Positions 23,806 through 33,075 of a stretch of 34,134 bases of DNA are shown here, piece after piece (the first letter of the stretch is position 1; each line of letters starts with the position of its first letter). Below the pieces are notes generated by a model. That model did not search any database. It worked only from the letters and a program-made list of their open reading frames with translations, and was not told the origin of the DNA. The position numbers and the translations under genes were made by a program. The DNA is from Pseudomonadota bacterium. Lineage in GTDB: Bacteria > Pseudomonadota > Alphaproteobacteria > Rhizobiales > Xanthobacteraceae. The DNA is taken from positions 1 to 34,134 of the forward strand of contig JAKAPE010000013.1 in assembly GCA_021811945.1 (NCBI GenBank), written 5' to 3'.

Positions 23806-24561
23806 ATGGCACGAATCCGGCTCGATCGCGTCTCGGTGCAGTTCCCGATCTACAACGCCAACACGCGCTCGCTGAAAAAGAGCCTCATGCACCGGACGAC
23901 CGCCGGCCGCATCGGCCGCGACGCCGGCGACCGCGTGTGCATCGAGGCGCTCAACGACGTGACCTTGACGTTCGGGCACGGCGATCGCGTCGGGCTCGTC
24001 GGCGCCAACGGCGCCGGCAAGACCACGCTGTTGCGCGTGCTCGCCGGCATCTACGAGCCGACGGCCGGTACGATCCATCGCGAGGGGCGGGTGGCGCCGC
24101 TGTTCGATATCGCGCTCGGTATCGATCCCGAGGCCACCGGCTATGACAATATTCTGATACGCGGGGCTTTCCTCGGCCTGCGCCGGCAGGAGGCGCGCGC
24201 GCGCATGGACGAGATCGCGGCGTTCACCGAGCTTGGCGATTATCTGGCCATGCCGGTGCGTACCTATTCGAGCGGCATGCTGTTGCGGCTTGCATTTGCC
24301 GTCAGCACCTCCGTCGAACCCGAGATCGCGCTCATGGACGAATGGATCGGCGTCGGCGACGCCGCCTTCGTCGAGAAAGCCGAACGGCGGCTCGCGGAGC
24401 TCGTCGGCCGCGCCGGCATTCTGGTTCTCGCTTCCCATGATCCGGCACTTCTGGAGCGCACCTGCACCAAGGGTGTGCTGCTGCAACACGGCAAGATCAG
24501 CGCCGTCGGTGCGATCGGCGACGTCTTGCGCGAGTACGACGCGTACCGGTCGGCGGCGTGA
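23806..24561 (+). CDS. Polysaccharide ABC transporter ATPase (Wzt/KpsT-like)
   Basis: The 251-residue ATPase powers the permease encoded just upstream. It begins IRLDRVSVQFPIYNANTRSL, typical of Wzt/TagH N termini. Walker A is GANGAGKT (66-73), the signature is YSSGMLLRLAFA, Walker B is EIALMDEWIGVGD, and the switch is ASHDP. It lacks the C-terminal carbohydrate-binding domain found in long Wzt proteins, so export may not depend on a chain-end cap. All catalytic motifs are intact, unlike the neighbouring glycan genes. Confidence 0.93.
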   Translation: MARIRLDRVSVQFPIYNANTRSLKKSLMHRTTAGRIGRDAGDRVCIEALNDVTLTFGHGDRVGLVGANGAGKTTLLRVLAGIYEPTAGTIHREGRVAPLFDIALGIDPEATGYDNILIRGAFLGLRRQEARARMDEIAAFTELGDYLAMPVRTYSSGMLLRLAFAVSTSVEPEIALMDEWIGVGDAAFVEKAERRLAELVGRAGILVLASHDPALLERTCTKGVLLQHGKISAVGAIGDVLREYDAYRSAA

Positions 24562-24686
24562 GCGCAATGCTCTCTCTGCGGTCGCCCTTCGTGTTATTCC
24601 TATGCGCCGCCGCTCAACGCTGCGCCTCGCCCGGCAGCACCGGCAAGGCACGGATCTTGCGGGCCGCGCGACGCAGCCGTTGCCTG

Positions 24687-25121
24687 TCAGCGGCACGCGC
24701 CCATGAAAGTGAGGCCAAGCGAGTCGAGAAACTCCTCGTAGCCGAGATCCAGCAAGCCGGCCCGTGGCTTGACCACGTAGAGCAGCGTCTCGCGCCGCCG
24801 CACCTTGCGTTTCAAATCGGCGAACGGAAGAGGATTGGCGGGATCGTGCAGCCGCCGCAGGGTTTCGTGATCAGGAATGAAAAGAAGATCGACCTCGACC
24901 GCATCAAAGCCGGGAAAGCGTCGATAAGCCGCTACCATGCCCTGTTCGGTGGCCTCCCACACCAGCATTGCCGCCGCGGTCGAGTCGAAATTCTCTTCGG
25001 GCAACAGCCCGATGCGCGCTCCTGCCTTGATGCCGGCAAAAAGCGGCGCATGGCGATCGAGCAGCGCTTGGCACTCTGCCGGATCGAGCTGGAGCGGCTC
25101 CGGCTCAGGCGTTCGCTGCAT
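24687..25121 (-). CDS. Unrecognised 144-residue protein in the flavoenzyme cassette
   Basis: Its ATG begins two bases after the flavoenzyme stop, so the two are surely co-transcribed. The protein is soluble, acidic and without signal or membrane segments. Visible stretches are LDRHAPLFAGIKAGARIGLL, FPGFDAVEVDLLFIPDHETL and KRKVRRRETLLYVVKPRAGL. The alternation of hydrophobic and charged residues suggests an alpha/beta fold. A longer frame to 25223 overlaps the upstream gene and is Arg-rich, so I reject it. No function is proposed beyond a link to the flavoenzyme and aryl-AMP ligase. Confidence 0.7.
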   Translation of the reverse strand: MQRTPEPEPLQLDPAECQALLDRHAPLFAGIKAGARIGLLPEENFDSTAAAMLVWEATEQGMVAAYRRFPGFDAVEVDLLFIPDHETLRRLHDPANPLPFADLKRKVRRRETLLYVVKPRAGLLDLGYEEFLDSLGLTFMGACR

Positions 25122-25123
25122 GC

Positions 25124-27100
25124 TCAAAGCCAGCACCCGAGCCGGTAACCGTCGCGAATGGCCTGCGTGAGGCCGCGCGGCACCAGAGCGTCGCCGCAGC
25201 CGTAAAGCTCGTCGATCGACCACTCCAGCTCGGTAAACAGCTCCTGGTTGCCCCGCTCCGGCGAGGCGGCGATCACGGTATCCGCCGCCAGCACCGTCTC
25301 GCGGCCTTTACCGTCGATGACGGTGACGCCTTCTCCGGCGATGCGGACGACGCGGCAGTCGGTCATGGTTGGAATGTTCAGCTCCTCGATCCAGGCCGTA
25401 TGGCGCCACTTCCACGTCGGCATGACGTCGCCGGCGAGTCGCCTTTCCCGCTCGACCACGACGACATCGGTACCGGAAGTCCTAAGAGACTCGGCCAGAG
25501 TAAGCCCCACTTTGCCGCCGCCAAGCACGATCGTGCGGCGCCCCGGCTTTACTTTCCCGAGCGCCACGTCAGGTGCCGAGAAAAATGAAACGCCCGGTTC
25601 CGGCGCAGGAAGCGCCATCAGGTCGGGCCGCGCGCCTGCGGCGATCACTGCCGCATCGAATTGCCGCAGGATGCCGCGCATCATCTTGGCATTGACCTCG
25701 GTGCCGAGCCGCACCTCGAATCCGAGCTTCGCGGCCATTACGCGGTAATGCTCGGCAACGCTCATGAGGTCGTCCTTGTGCGCGAGATCGTGCGCGGCAT
25801 AGCCGAGGAGACTGCCGCCGATGCGGCTCTCCCGGTCGAATACCACGACGTGATGGCCGCGCTTGGTGGCAGCGATGGCGCATTCCATACCGGCCGGACC
25901 GGCACCGATGATCATAATTCGCTTGCGCCGCGTCGCCGGCGTGAGGCGGTAGTTGGGCTCGACTTCGTGGCCCAGGGCCGGGTTCATCGTGCAGGTGTAG
26001 GGGAGATCGCGGAACATCCGCGACAGGCAATTGAGCGAGCCGACGCAGCGCCTGACTTCGTCAAGCCGCGCTTGCGCCGCCTTCCTGATCAGCTCGGGAT
26101 CGGCCAATAGAGGCCGGCATACTTCCCAGAAATCGAACTGGCCCTCGGCAAGGCATTGGTCGGCCATGATCGGACTGGGCAGACGAACGCCGAAGGCAAT
26201 CGGCATGTCGGGCATGAGCTTTTTCGCGCGGGCGGCAAGCCGGTTCCAATGACCCGGCGGGACGTCGCGACCGATCGAGGACTCCGGAGCCTCCTGCCAA
26301 CCGACCGTTACGCTGATCATGTCGACGCCGCACTGCGCGGCCTGCTGCATCAGCTCGAAACACTCGTCCTCGTCATTGCCGCCCCAGCGATCCATCAGTT
26401 CGGCGCCGTTGAGACGCACGACCAACGGATGTTTGTCGCCGGTCGCTTCTTTGACGGCTTCGATCAGCTCGCGCATAAAACGTCCGCGATTGGCGGTCGA
26501 GCCACCATATTCGTCGGTGCGCCGATTGGTGAACCGGGAATTGAAGTTGGCCAAAAGGTAGCCCATGAAGCTGGTAAGCTCGGTACCGTCAAAGCCGGCT
26601 TTGATCGCGCGCTTCGCCGCTTCAGCATGTAGCCTAATGGTCTCGCGAATCTGTTCCTTCGTGATCTCGCGCGGCGGCCGGAAGTGCGGCAGGGTTTGCG
26701 GCACGACCGAGGGCTGCAGGCAGTAACCGAGATCGATGCCGCCGTACCGTCCGGCGTGCAGAATCTGCTGGACGGCGACGGCGCCGCCGTCGTGGATGTA
26801 TCCCGCGACCTTCTCGAATTGCGGGATGAACTTGTCGTCGAACAGGGCGATCTGGCCCAGATAGCCCTTGCCCTCGCCCAGCGGATCGGGATAGGCGCCC
26901 TGATTGGTGATGATGCCGCAACCGGTTGCCGCGATCACCTTGGTGCGCGCCAATTCGCGCTCGGTGACGAAACCGTCGCGGGTATTGTAGTTGGAGACGC
27001 AGCAGGCGCCGTATTTCACCCGGTTCTTCACGTCGAAGCCGGCCCATGTGACCGGCTCGAACAAGTGCGACAGGGGCTGCTCGCCGTTTCCGTCAGTCAT
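25124..27100 (-). CDS. OYE/TMADH-type flavin oxidoreductase with FAD domain
   Basis: Enzymes of this architecture (2,4-dienoyl-CoA reductase, trimethylamine dehydrogenase, betaine N-demethylases) move electrons between an FMN barrel, a [4Fe-4S] cluster and an FAD/NAD domain. The barrel shows LFEPVTWAGFDVKNRV, QILHAGRYGG and NRRTDEYGGS. The cluster segment is C352-V-G-S355-L-N-C358 and C370: the second cysteine ligand is serine. The FAD motif IIGAGPAGMECAIAATKRGH and NAD motif VLGGGKVGLTLAESL follow; the end DALVPRGLTQAIRDGY is typical. AGGTG precedes the ATG, and the ligase stop is four bases upstream. Substrate is unknown. Confidence 0.88.
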   Translation of the reverse strand: MTDGNGEQPLSHLFEPVTWAGFDVKNRVKYGACCVSNYNTRDGFVTERELARTKVIAATGCGIITNQGAYPDPLGEGKGYLGQIALFDDKFIPQFEKVAGYIHDGGAVAVQQILHAGRYGGIDLGYCLQPSVVPQTLPHFRPPREITKEQIRETIRLHAEAAKRAIKAGFDGTELTSFMGYLLANFNSRFTNRRTDEYGGSTANRGRFMRELIEAVKEATGDKHPLVVRLNGAELMDRWGGNDEDECFELMQQAAQCGVDMISVTVGWQEAPESSIGRDVPPGHWNRLAARAKKLMPDMPIAFGVRLPSPIMADQCLAEGQFDFWEVCRPLLADPELIRKAAQARLDEVRRCVGSLNCLSRMFRDLPYTCTMNPALGHEVEPNYRLTPATRRKRIMIIGAGPAGMECAIAATKRGHHVVVFDRESRIGGSLLGYAAHDLAHKDDLMSVAEHYRVMAAKLGFEVRLGTEVNAKMMRGILRQFDAAVIAAGARPDLMALPAPEPGVSFFSAPDVALGKVKPGRRTIVLGGGKVGLTLAESLRTSGTDVVVVERERRLAGDVMPTWKWRHTAWIEELNIPTMTDCRVVRIAGEGVTVIDGKGRETVLAADTVIAASPERGNQELFTELEWSIDELYGCGDALVPRGLTQAIRDGYRLGCWL

Positions 27101-27104
27101 CGTA

Positions 27105-28745
27105 TCACCTCATTGGTCCCCGTTCGGCCACGAGCTTTTGTTCGATAAGGGCGCGCAACTCGCGGCGCAAGATCTTGCCGGCGGCGCTAAGCGGAAAGCT
27201 GTCGATCAGCTCGAGCCGCTCCGGAAGCTTGAACTTTGCGATCTGCTTTGTGGCGAGAAAGTCGACGAGCTCGCGAAAACCGATCGCTTGCCCGACTTTC
27301 GGCTGGACAAAAGCGCAGGCGCGTTCGCCATAGACCTCGTCGGGCATTGCCACGACGCAGACGTTTTCGACCTTGGGATGGGCAAGGATAAGGTTCTCGA
27401 CTTCCTCGGAGCTGATCTTCTCGCCGCCGCGATTGATCACATCCTTCTTGCGTCCCTCGGTGTAGACGTGGCGGCCGTTTTTGCGCACAAGGTCGCCCAT
27501 GCGATAGAAGCCGTCGGCGGTGAAGCCGTTAGCGTCGGCGCTGGGATCGTCGTAATAGCCGCGGATGGTGTAAGGACCGCGGCAGACCAATTCGCCCAAC
27601 TGGCCGTCCGCCACTTCGAGCCCCGCATCGTCGATCACCCGGATCTCGTCATCCTCGCAAACCGGTGCGCCGGAGCTCGTCAACACGCGTTCTTCTTGGT
27701 CATCGAGCCGGGTCATGCACAACAACCCCTCGCCGGTCCCGTAGATCTCTTGGAAGCGGCAACCGAATTCCTGCTGCACGCGCCGGCGCAACTCCGGCGC
27801 CAGCCGCGCGCCGCCGTTCTGAATCACCCGCAACGAGCCGGTGTCGTGGTGGTGGCGGTATGCATGGTTGAGCCAATTGACAATAAGCGGCACCGCCGCG
27901 GCCACATGGGTGACCTTCTCATGCTCGATGAGCGGCAAAACCACATCCGCGGCTGTGCCGGGCGCGATCACCGCCGTGCCGCCGTAGAACAGCGTCGCCA
28001 GCAGCCCCGGCGAGGCAAGCGTGTAATTGTGGGCGATCGGCAGCACCGCGAGAAAGACGGTATGTCGATCGAATGCAGCAATGCGGCCGCTGAGCTTGGC
28101 ATTGCAAATGTAGTCGTTATGCGTGCGCGGAATGAGCTTCGGCAAGCCGGTCGTACCGCCGGACAGCAGCATGAGCGCGACGTCGCCGGGGTCGGGCCGA
28201 GCTATGGCGCCGCCGCCGGCGTCGGCGGAACGCAGCATTTCGCCAACGCTTTTTTGACCCGCTTTGGCAGCGCCGACCACGAAAATTTGCCGCAGATGGT
28301 GATGCTCGGCGCGCAGTTGATCGGCCATGGGGCGGAAATCAAAGCCGCGGAAGCTTGCCGGTATGAAATAACCGATGGCTTTCGATCGCCTCACCAGATG
28401 GCGCAGCTCCGAAAGTCGGTGCGACGGCAACGCCATGACCGGTATGGCCCCGATGGTCACCAGCGCCAGAAAGACAAAGACGACCTCGGGGATATTGGGC
28501 AGATGGAGCACTACCCGGTCGCGCGAAGCGAGCCCGGTGCGGCTCAAGGCGATCGCAAGGCGCTCGCTCGTGTCTACGAGCTCACGATAGCTAATGCGCC
28601 GGTCCCCGAAAACGAGCGCCGGCTTCTCGGCATGATCACGCGCTGACCGCTTCAGCGATTCCGTAAGAGTAATGTCCTCCCAGTACCCTCGCCGGCGATA
28701 GCGCTCTGCCAGTTCGGCCGGCCATGGCGTGCAACCCCCCAGCAT
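27105..28745 (-). CDS. Aryl-AMP ligase, DhbE/EntE-like
   Basis: These enzymes activate 2,3-dihydroxybenzoate, salicylate or a related aryl acid as an acyl-adenylate. The N terminus MLGGCTPWPAELAERYR closely matches DhbE. Core motifs are SGGTTGLPK (195-203), IPRTHNDY, the aryl-pocket block PIAHNYTLASPG with Asn240 and Ser245 as in EntE, YGTGEGLL, NRGGEKISSEEVENL, and catalytic Lys524 in LSAAGKI. The match to this subfamily is stronger than to fatty-acid or benzoate-CoA ligases. No aryl carrier protein or NRPS gene is nearby. It heads the three-gene minus-strand cassette and is divergent from the aminotransferase. Confidence 0.85.
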   Translation of the reverse strand: MLGGCTPWPAELAERYRRRGYWEDITLTESLKRSARDHAEKPALVFGDRRISYRELVDTSERLAIALSRTGLASRDRVVLHLPNIPEVVFVFLALVTIGAIPVMALPSHRLSELRHLVRRSKAIGYFIPASFRGFDFRPMADQLRAEHHHLRQIFVVGAAKAGQKSVGEMLRSADAGGGAIARPDPGDVALMLLSGGTTGLPKLIPRTHNDYICNAKLSGRIAAFDRHTVFLAVLPIAHNYTLASPGLLATLFYGGTAVIAPGTAADVVLPLIEHEKVTHVAAAVPLIVNWLNHAYRHHHDTGSLRVIQNGGARLAPELRRRVQQEFGCRFQEIYGTGEGLLCMTRLDDQEERVLTSSGAPVCEDDEIRVIDDAGLEVADGQLGELVCRGPYTIRGYYDDPSADANGFTADGFYRMGDLVRKNGRHVYTEGRKKDVINRGGEKISSEEVENLILAHPKVENVCVVAMPDEVYGERACAFVQPKVGQAIGFRELVDFLATKQIAKFKLPERLELIDSFPLSAAGKILRRELRALIEQKLVAERGPMR

Positions 28746-29055
28746 CGAATCTGCCCCTGCACGTCTCCCGCACCTTGTGCCGCTGCAACTTGCGCGACGC
28801 CGTCGTGGGTCAGCGCGTAACGGGCATGGCGCGGGTGAGGAGATACCAATGCCGCAGATGCCATCAATTGACAGAAATCAAGGCTGACGATGTCTTTGCG
28901 CATCGCATGCTGAATCCTCCCTCGCTGAGCCTGCGACGCCAAGTCTCCTTCGGTCCGATTGTCTCCTTCGGTCCGATGGCGGCTTTCAGCGCATCTGTCG
29001 ACGACCGCGCCGCCGATGGATAGATGGTTAATCGCGTCTTAACCTCACCGCTTCT
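28746..29055. other. Divergent intergenic region with tandem repeat
   Basis: This gap between the ligase and aminotransferase genes holds an 18-bp tandem repeat (listed separately) and a lower-GC stretch TAGATGGTTAATCGCGTCTTAAC just before the aminotransferase. No gene is supported. It must contain promoters for both directions. Confidence 0.45.
28943..28978 (+). repeat. 18-bp tandem repeat between divergent genes
   Basis: GTCTCCTTCGGTCCGATT (28943-28960) is repeated as GTCTCCTTCGGTCCGATG (28961-28978), 17 of 18 bases identical. The position suits a regulator-binding array or a recent duplication. Confidence 0.65.
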
Positions 29056-30312
29056 ATGGTATCGCCGTCAATGGCGCCGCGGGGTCCCGCTGTGCATGAT
29101 ATATCGAGGATGACCGGCCAATCCTTTCCATCGCCTCGGCGCGCGGCCAGCTCGCGTTCGCCATTCGTGCGGCTGCGCGAGCTTTTTGGCGATTCGCCGC
29201 CGGGCAAGCCCATGATCAGCATGGCGGTCGGCGAACCACAGCATCCCGTCCCGAGCTTCGTCGGGCCCGTGCTGGCCGCGCACCTCGACGAGTTCGGCCG
29301 CTATCCGGCCAACAAGGGGCTTGATGCTTTCGCCGAGGCCGTCGCCAAATGGCTCACTCGGCGCTATGCGCTCGATCGCCCAGTCGATCCCACAACCGAA
29401 GTATTGGTGCTCAACGGCAGCCGCGAAGGGCTTTTTCTGGCCGCGTTTACCGCCAAGAGCTGGGTGAGCCCGCGCCCTGGACAGCCCGCCGTGCTCATAC
29501 CCAATCCTTTCTATGCGGCCTATGCCGCCGGCGCCGGCGCCGCGGATTGCGAGCCGGTCTTTCTGCCGGCGACGGCCGAGACCGGCTTCCTGCCCGATCT
29601 CGACGCGCTGAGCGAGCACTTGCTTGCGCGCACGGTCGCCTTCTACCTGGCCTCGCCGTCGAACCCGCAGGGTGCAGTCGCCGAGCGCGCCTATCTTGCC
29701 CGCCTCGCGGCGCTGGCGCGGCGTTTCGGCTTTCTCGTGCTCTGCGACGAATGCTACTGCGAGATCTACAGCGACCGGCCGCCGCCGGGCATGCTGGAAG
29801 CGGCGGCGCCGGACTTCGCCAATGTCGTCGTTTTCCACTCGCTGTCCAAGCGCTCGAGCCTGCCGGGTTTGCGCGTTGGTTTCGCTGCCGGCGACCGCCG
29901 TTTCCTCGCTGCATTTCTCGAACTGCGCAATATCGCCGCGCCGCAAGTCCCGACGCCGGCGCAGCGCGTCGCCATCGCCGCGTACCACGACGAGGGCCAT
30001 GTCGAGGAGAACCGGCGCCTCTATCGGCAAAAATTCGATCTCGCAGACCAGATCGTCGGCGACCGCTACGGCTATCGCCGCCCAGCCGGGGGATTCTTCT
30101 TATGGCTTGACGTCGCGGCGCAAGGCGGCGGCGAGACCGCGGCGCTGGCTTTGTGGCGCCAAGCCGGCGTGCGCGTCGTCCCCGGCCGTTATCTCGCTCG
30201 CGACCAGGCCGACGGCAGCAATCCCGGCGCCGACTATGTCCGCGTCGCCATGGTGCAGAACCACGAGACCACCGCCAAGGCATTGCACCGTCTGGTCGGG
30301 GTGCTCGGCTAG
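29056..30312 (+). CDS. PLP-dependent class I/II aminotransferase
   Basis: The fold-type I enzyme has EPQHPVPSFV and RYPANKGLDAFAEAVAKWL early, the NGSREGLFLAAF segment that binds the cofactor phosphate, SPSNPQGAV, CDECYCEIYS (Asp to the pyridine N) and the Schiff-base lysine, Lys265, in FHSLSKRSSLPGLRVGF; VRVAMV is near the end. Family members near ftsK in Hyphomicrobiales are often labelled succinyldiaminopimelate aminotransferase (DapC-like), but the substrate cannot be fixed here. Starts at 29056, 29071 or 29110 are all possible; the conserved part begins near residue 35. Confidence 0.88.
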   Translation: MVSPSMAPRGPAVHDISRMTGQSFPSPRRAASSRSPFVRLRELFGDSPPGKPMISMAVGEPQHPVPSFVGPVLAAHLDEFGRYPANKGLDAFAEAVAKWLTRRYALDRPVDPTTEVLVLNGSREGLFLAAFTAKSWVSPRPGQPAVLIPNPFYAAYAAGAGAADCEPVFLPATAETGFLPDLDALSEHLLARTVAFYLASPSNPQGAVAERAYLARLAALARRFGFLVLCDECYCEIYSDRPPPGMLEAAAPDFANVVVFHSLSKRSSLPGLRVGFAAGDRRFLAAFLELRNIAAPQVPTPAQRVAIAAYHDEGHVEENRRLYRQKFDLADQIVGDRYGYRRPAGGFFLWLDVAAQGGGETAALALWRQAGVRVVPGRYLARDQADGSNPGADYVRVAMVQNHETTAKALHRLVGVLG

Positions 30313-30532
30313 CTATGATCCGCTCGAAGCGACTGAGTTTTTTTGGCGTCTGCTCGTCCCCGCGACCTGCCTACGGTCGAGAGACGAGCATTGGCGGGTT
30401 TGAAGTCCGCCAAAGCGCATCGCGCGACGGCGCAAAGCGAGGACTCGGAAGACTCCGCTGGAACGCAGCGGAACCATCTGGATTCTCTCTTGCGCGGGAA
30501 TGAGCGGAACGTGTTGTAAGGCGGCCCAAGCA
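30313..30532. other. Intergenic region before ftsK with repeat half
   Basis: The gap contains TGGATTCTCTCTTGCGCGGGAATGAGCGG (30478 onward), a half of the same dyad family seen near 4439-4492, without a clear partner arm. CGTCTGCTCG and CGAGAGACGAGCA near 30348-30390 form a weak additional dyad. No gene is seen. Confidence 0.4.
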
Positions 30533-32953
30533 ATGTCGATGTTCGAGAGAAGTCTCGACAGCATGGCCTTTCTCTCCGGCCGACTCGCCGGCGCCCTCAA
30601 GCGGCGGCTGCGCGAAGCGGGCGGCCTCGCGCTCATCAGCCTGGCCATGATGGCGGCGCTCTCGCTCGCGACCTGGTCGGTGCAGGATCCTTCGCTCAGC
30701 CACGCCACCGATGCGCCGGTGCATAATCTCCTCGGCCGGCCGGGCGCGATCGCCGCCGATTTGATGATGCAGCTCCTGGGCCTGGGTTCGTTGGCATTGG
30801 TCCTGCCGCTTGCGGTGTGGGGCTATCGGCTTCTCGGCCATCGACCACTTAACCGCGAGCGGCTACGCGTTCTGCTTTGGCTTGCGGGCACCATGCTCGC
30901 GGCCGCGTTCGCGTCGTGCCTGCCGCGCAGTGCGCACTGGCCGCTGCCGACGGGATTGGGCGGTGTCATCGGCGATGCCCTATTGCGCTTGCCCGTGCCG
31001 TTTCAGGCGACGCCGCGCGCCGGCGCGCCGCCTTTGACGGCGACAATCGCGCTTGGTGTTGCGGCGCTCGCCGCCTTCGCCGCCGCTGCCGGGTTCGTTG
31101 GACGCGGCGCGGCGGATGGAGACGAAGAGGATGATCAGGGTGCCGAGGATGAGGGCGACCGCGGCACAATCTCGCTTGGTTTGTTGGCCCACTATCTGCT
31201 CAGTTTCCGCGCGCGACTGGCACGCGCGCTGCATCGCCGGGCGTCGGCGCAAGGCCCTCTACGGGGCGACGACGCGGCGCCGCGGCGCCGCATCGAGCCC
31301 CGCTTGGTTGGAGAAGTCGAGCATCCTTCCCGTGCCGGGACCGAGGAAGCAGAGCCGACCGGCGGCGAAGCGGAGGCTCGCGGCCCCAAAAAACCGCCTT
31401 CGCCGGCACGAGCGTCACGGCGCTCGCCTGGCGGCTACGAGCGTCCTTCGCTCAGCCTCCTCGCGATGCCGCGCGCTAACGAGCGGGCGACCTTGAGCAC
31501 GGATCTGATCCGGGAAAACGCTGCGGCGCTCGAAGGAGTGCTCGCCGATTTCGGTGTGCGCGGCGAAATCATCAACGCCCGGCCCGGCCCCGTCGTCACC
31601 CTCTATGAGCTGGAGCCTGCCCCCGGAATAAAATCGTCGCGCGTCATCAGCCTCGCCGACGACATCGCCCGATCGATGAGCGCGCTTTCCGCCCGCGTTG
31701 CCGTGGTGTCGGGCAGGAACGCCATCGGCATCGAATTGCCGAATCCGACACGCGAAAAGGTCTATTTGCGCGAGCTGCTCGCTTCGCGCGATTATGCCGC
31801 GACCGCCGCGCGTCTGCCGCTCTGCCTCGGCAAGGCGATCGGCGGCGAGGCGGTGCTCGTCGACCTTGCCCGCATGCCGCACCTCTTGATCGCCGGCACC
31901 ACCGGCTCGGGAAAATCGGTGGCCATCAACACCATGATTCTGAGCCTCGTCTATCGGCTCAAACCCGAACAATGCCGGCTGATCATGGTGGACCCCAAGA
32001 TGCTGGAACTCTCAGTCTATGACGGCATCCCACATCTGCTCACGCCGGTTGTGACCGACCCGAAGAAGGCGGTGGTCGCGCTTAAATGGGCGGTGCGAGA
32101 GATGGAGGAGCGCTACAAGAAGATGTCGAAACTCGGCGTGCGCAACATCGACGGCTACAATGCGCGCGTCGCCGAGGCCGCCGGCAAGGGCGAAAAGCTC
32201 ATTCGCACTGTGCATACCGGATACGATAGCGAAAGCGGCGAAGCCATCTACGAGAACGAGGAACTCGATCTCGAGCCGCTGCCTCATATCGTCGTCATTG
32301 TCGATGAGATGGCCGATCTCATGATGGTCGCCGGCAAGGACATCGAGGGCGCGGTGCAACGGCTCTCACAGATGGCGCGCGCGGCTGGATTGCACGTGAT
32401 TCTGGCGACGCAGCGGCCGTCGGTTGATGTCATCACCGGAACCATCAAGGCCAACTTCCCGACCCGCATCTCTTTCCAGGTGACGTCGAAGATCGACAGC
32501 CGCACCATCCTCGGCGAACAAGGCGCCGAGCAGCTGCTCGGCCAGGGCGACATGCTCTACATGGCCGGCGGGGGCCGCATCGGCCGCGTGCACGGACCGT
32601 TCGTCTCAGACGAGGAAGTGGAAAAGGTGGTGCGGCATCTGAAATCGCAGGGCGTGCCGCAATATCTCGAAGCGGTCACCGCCGAGGAGCCGCAAGGCGA
32701 CGACGACCAGGCGGTGTTCGATTCGACCGCTATGGGAGCGAGCGAAGGCGCCGATCTTTATCGGCAGGCCGTGCAGGTGGTCCTGCGCGACCGCAAGGCC
32801 TCGACCAGCTACATTCAACGGCGGCTGCAGATCGGCTACAATCGCGCAGCCTCGCTGATGGAGCGCATGGAAGAAGAAGGAGTTGTCGGTCAGGCCAATC
32901 ACGCCGGCAAGCGGGAAATCCTGGTAGAGGGCAGCGACGACCAACCCTATTGA
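30533..32953 (+). CDS. ftsK: DNA translocase FtsK
   Basis: FtsK pumps chromosome ends through the division septum and activates XerCD at dif. I start at ATG 30533; 806 residues follow. The N-terminal part has about four membrane helices (e.g. [18 protein letters not shown]), then an acidic, low-complexity linker near 185-320. The motor holds [20 protein letters not shown], Walker A GTTGSGKS (455-462), Walker [13 protein letters not shown] and [12 protein letters not shown]. The C-terminal winged gamma domain, which reads KOPS, shows [20 protein letters not shown]. The lolA-like gene lies downstream. Confidence 0.96.
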   Translation: MSMFERSLDSMAFLSGRLAGALKRRLREAGGLALISLAMMAALSLATWSVQDPSLSHATDAPVHNLLGRPGAIAADLMMQLLGLGSLALVLPLAVWGYRLLGHRPLNRERLRVLLWLAGTMLAAAFASCLPRSAHWPLPTGLGGVIGDALLRLPVPFQATPRAGAPPLTATIALGVAALAAFAAAAGFVGRGAADGDEEDDQGAEDEGDRGTISLGLLAHYLLSFRARLARALHRRASAQGPLRGDDAAPRRRIEPRLVGEVEHPSRAGTEEAEPTGGEAEARGPKKPPSPARASRRSPGGYERPSLSLLAMPRANERATLSTDLIRENAAALEGVLADFGVRGEIINARPGPVVTLYELEPAPGIKSSRVISLADDIARSMSALSARVAVVSGRNAIGIELPNPTREKVYLRELLASRDYAATAARLPLCLGKAIGGEAVLVDLARMPHLLIAGTTGSGKSVAINTMILSLVYRLKPEQCRLIMVDPKMLELSVYDGIPHLLTPVVTDPKKAVVALKWAVREMEERYKKMSKLGVRNIDGYNARVAEAAGKGEKLIRTVHTGYDSESGEAIYENEELDLEPLPHIVVIVDEMADLMMVAGKDIEGAVQRLSQMARAAGLHVILATQRPSVDVITGTIKANFPTRISFQVTSKIDSRTILGEQGAEQLLGQGDMLYMAGGGRIGRVHGPFVSDEEVEKVVRHLKSQGVPQYLEAVTAEEPQGDDDQAVFDSTAMGASEGADLYRQAVQVVLRDRKASTSYIQRRLQIGYNRAASLMERMEEEGVVGQANHAGKREILVEGSDDQPY

Positions 32954-33075
32954 GAATCAAGTTGTGAGCCTTTAACCGAGGATACTTCAAGCAACCGAGC
33001 CCGCGCAGCCGCGAATTCGCCATAACGCGCATGTAGCGGTTGATCCGGCCACGGGCGCACGCACCGGAGAGGGAT

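Noticed and set aside
22852-24696. 614-residue minus-strand open frame opposite the ABC exporter genes
   Set aside because: Both exporter genes carry full motifs on the plus strand; the antisense frame has none.
26991-28646. 551-residue plus-strand open frame opposite the aryl-AMP ligase
   Set aside because: The ligase reads end to end on the minus strand with family motifs in order; the plus frame is a shadow.
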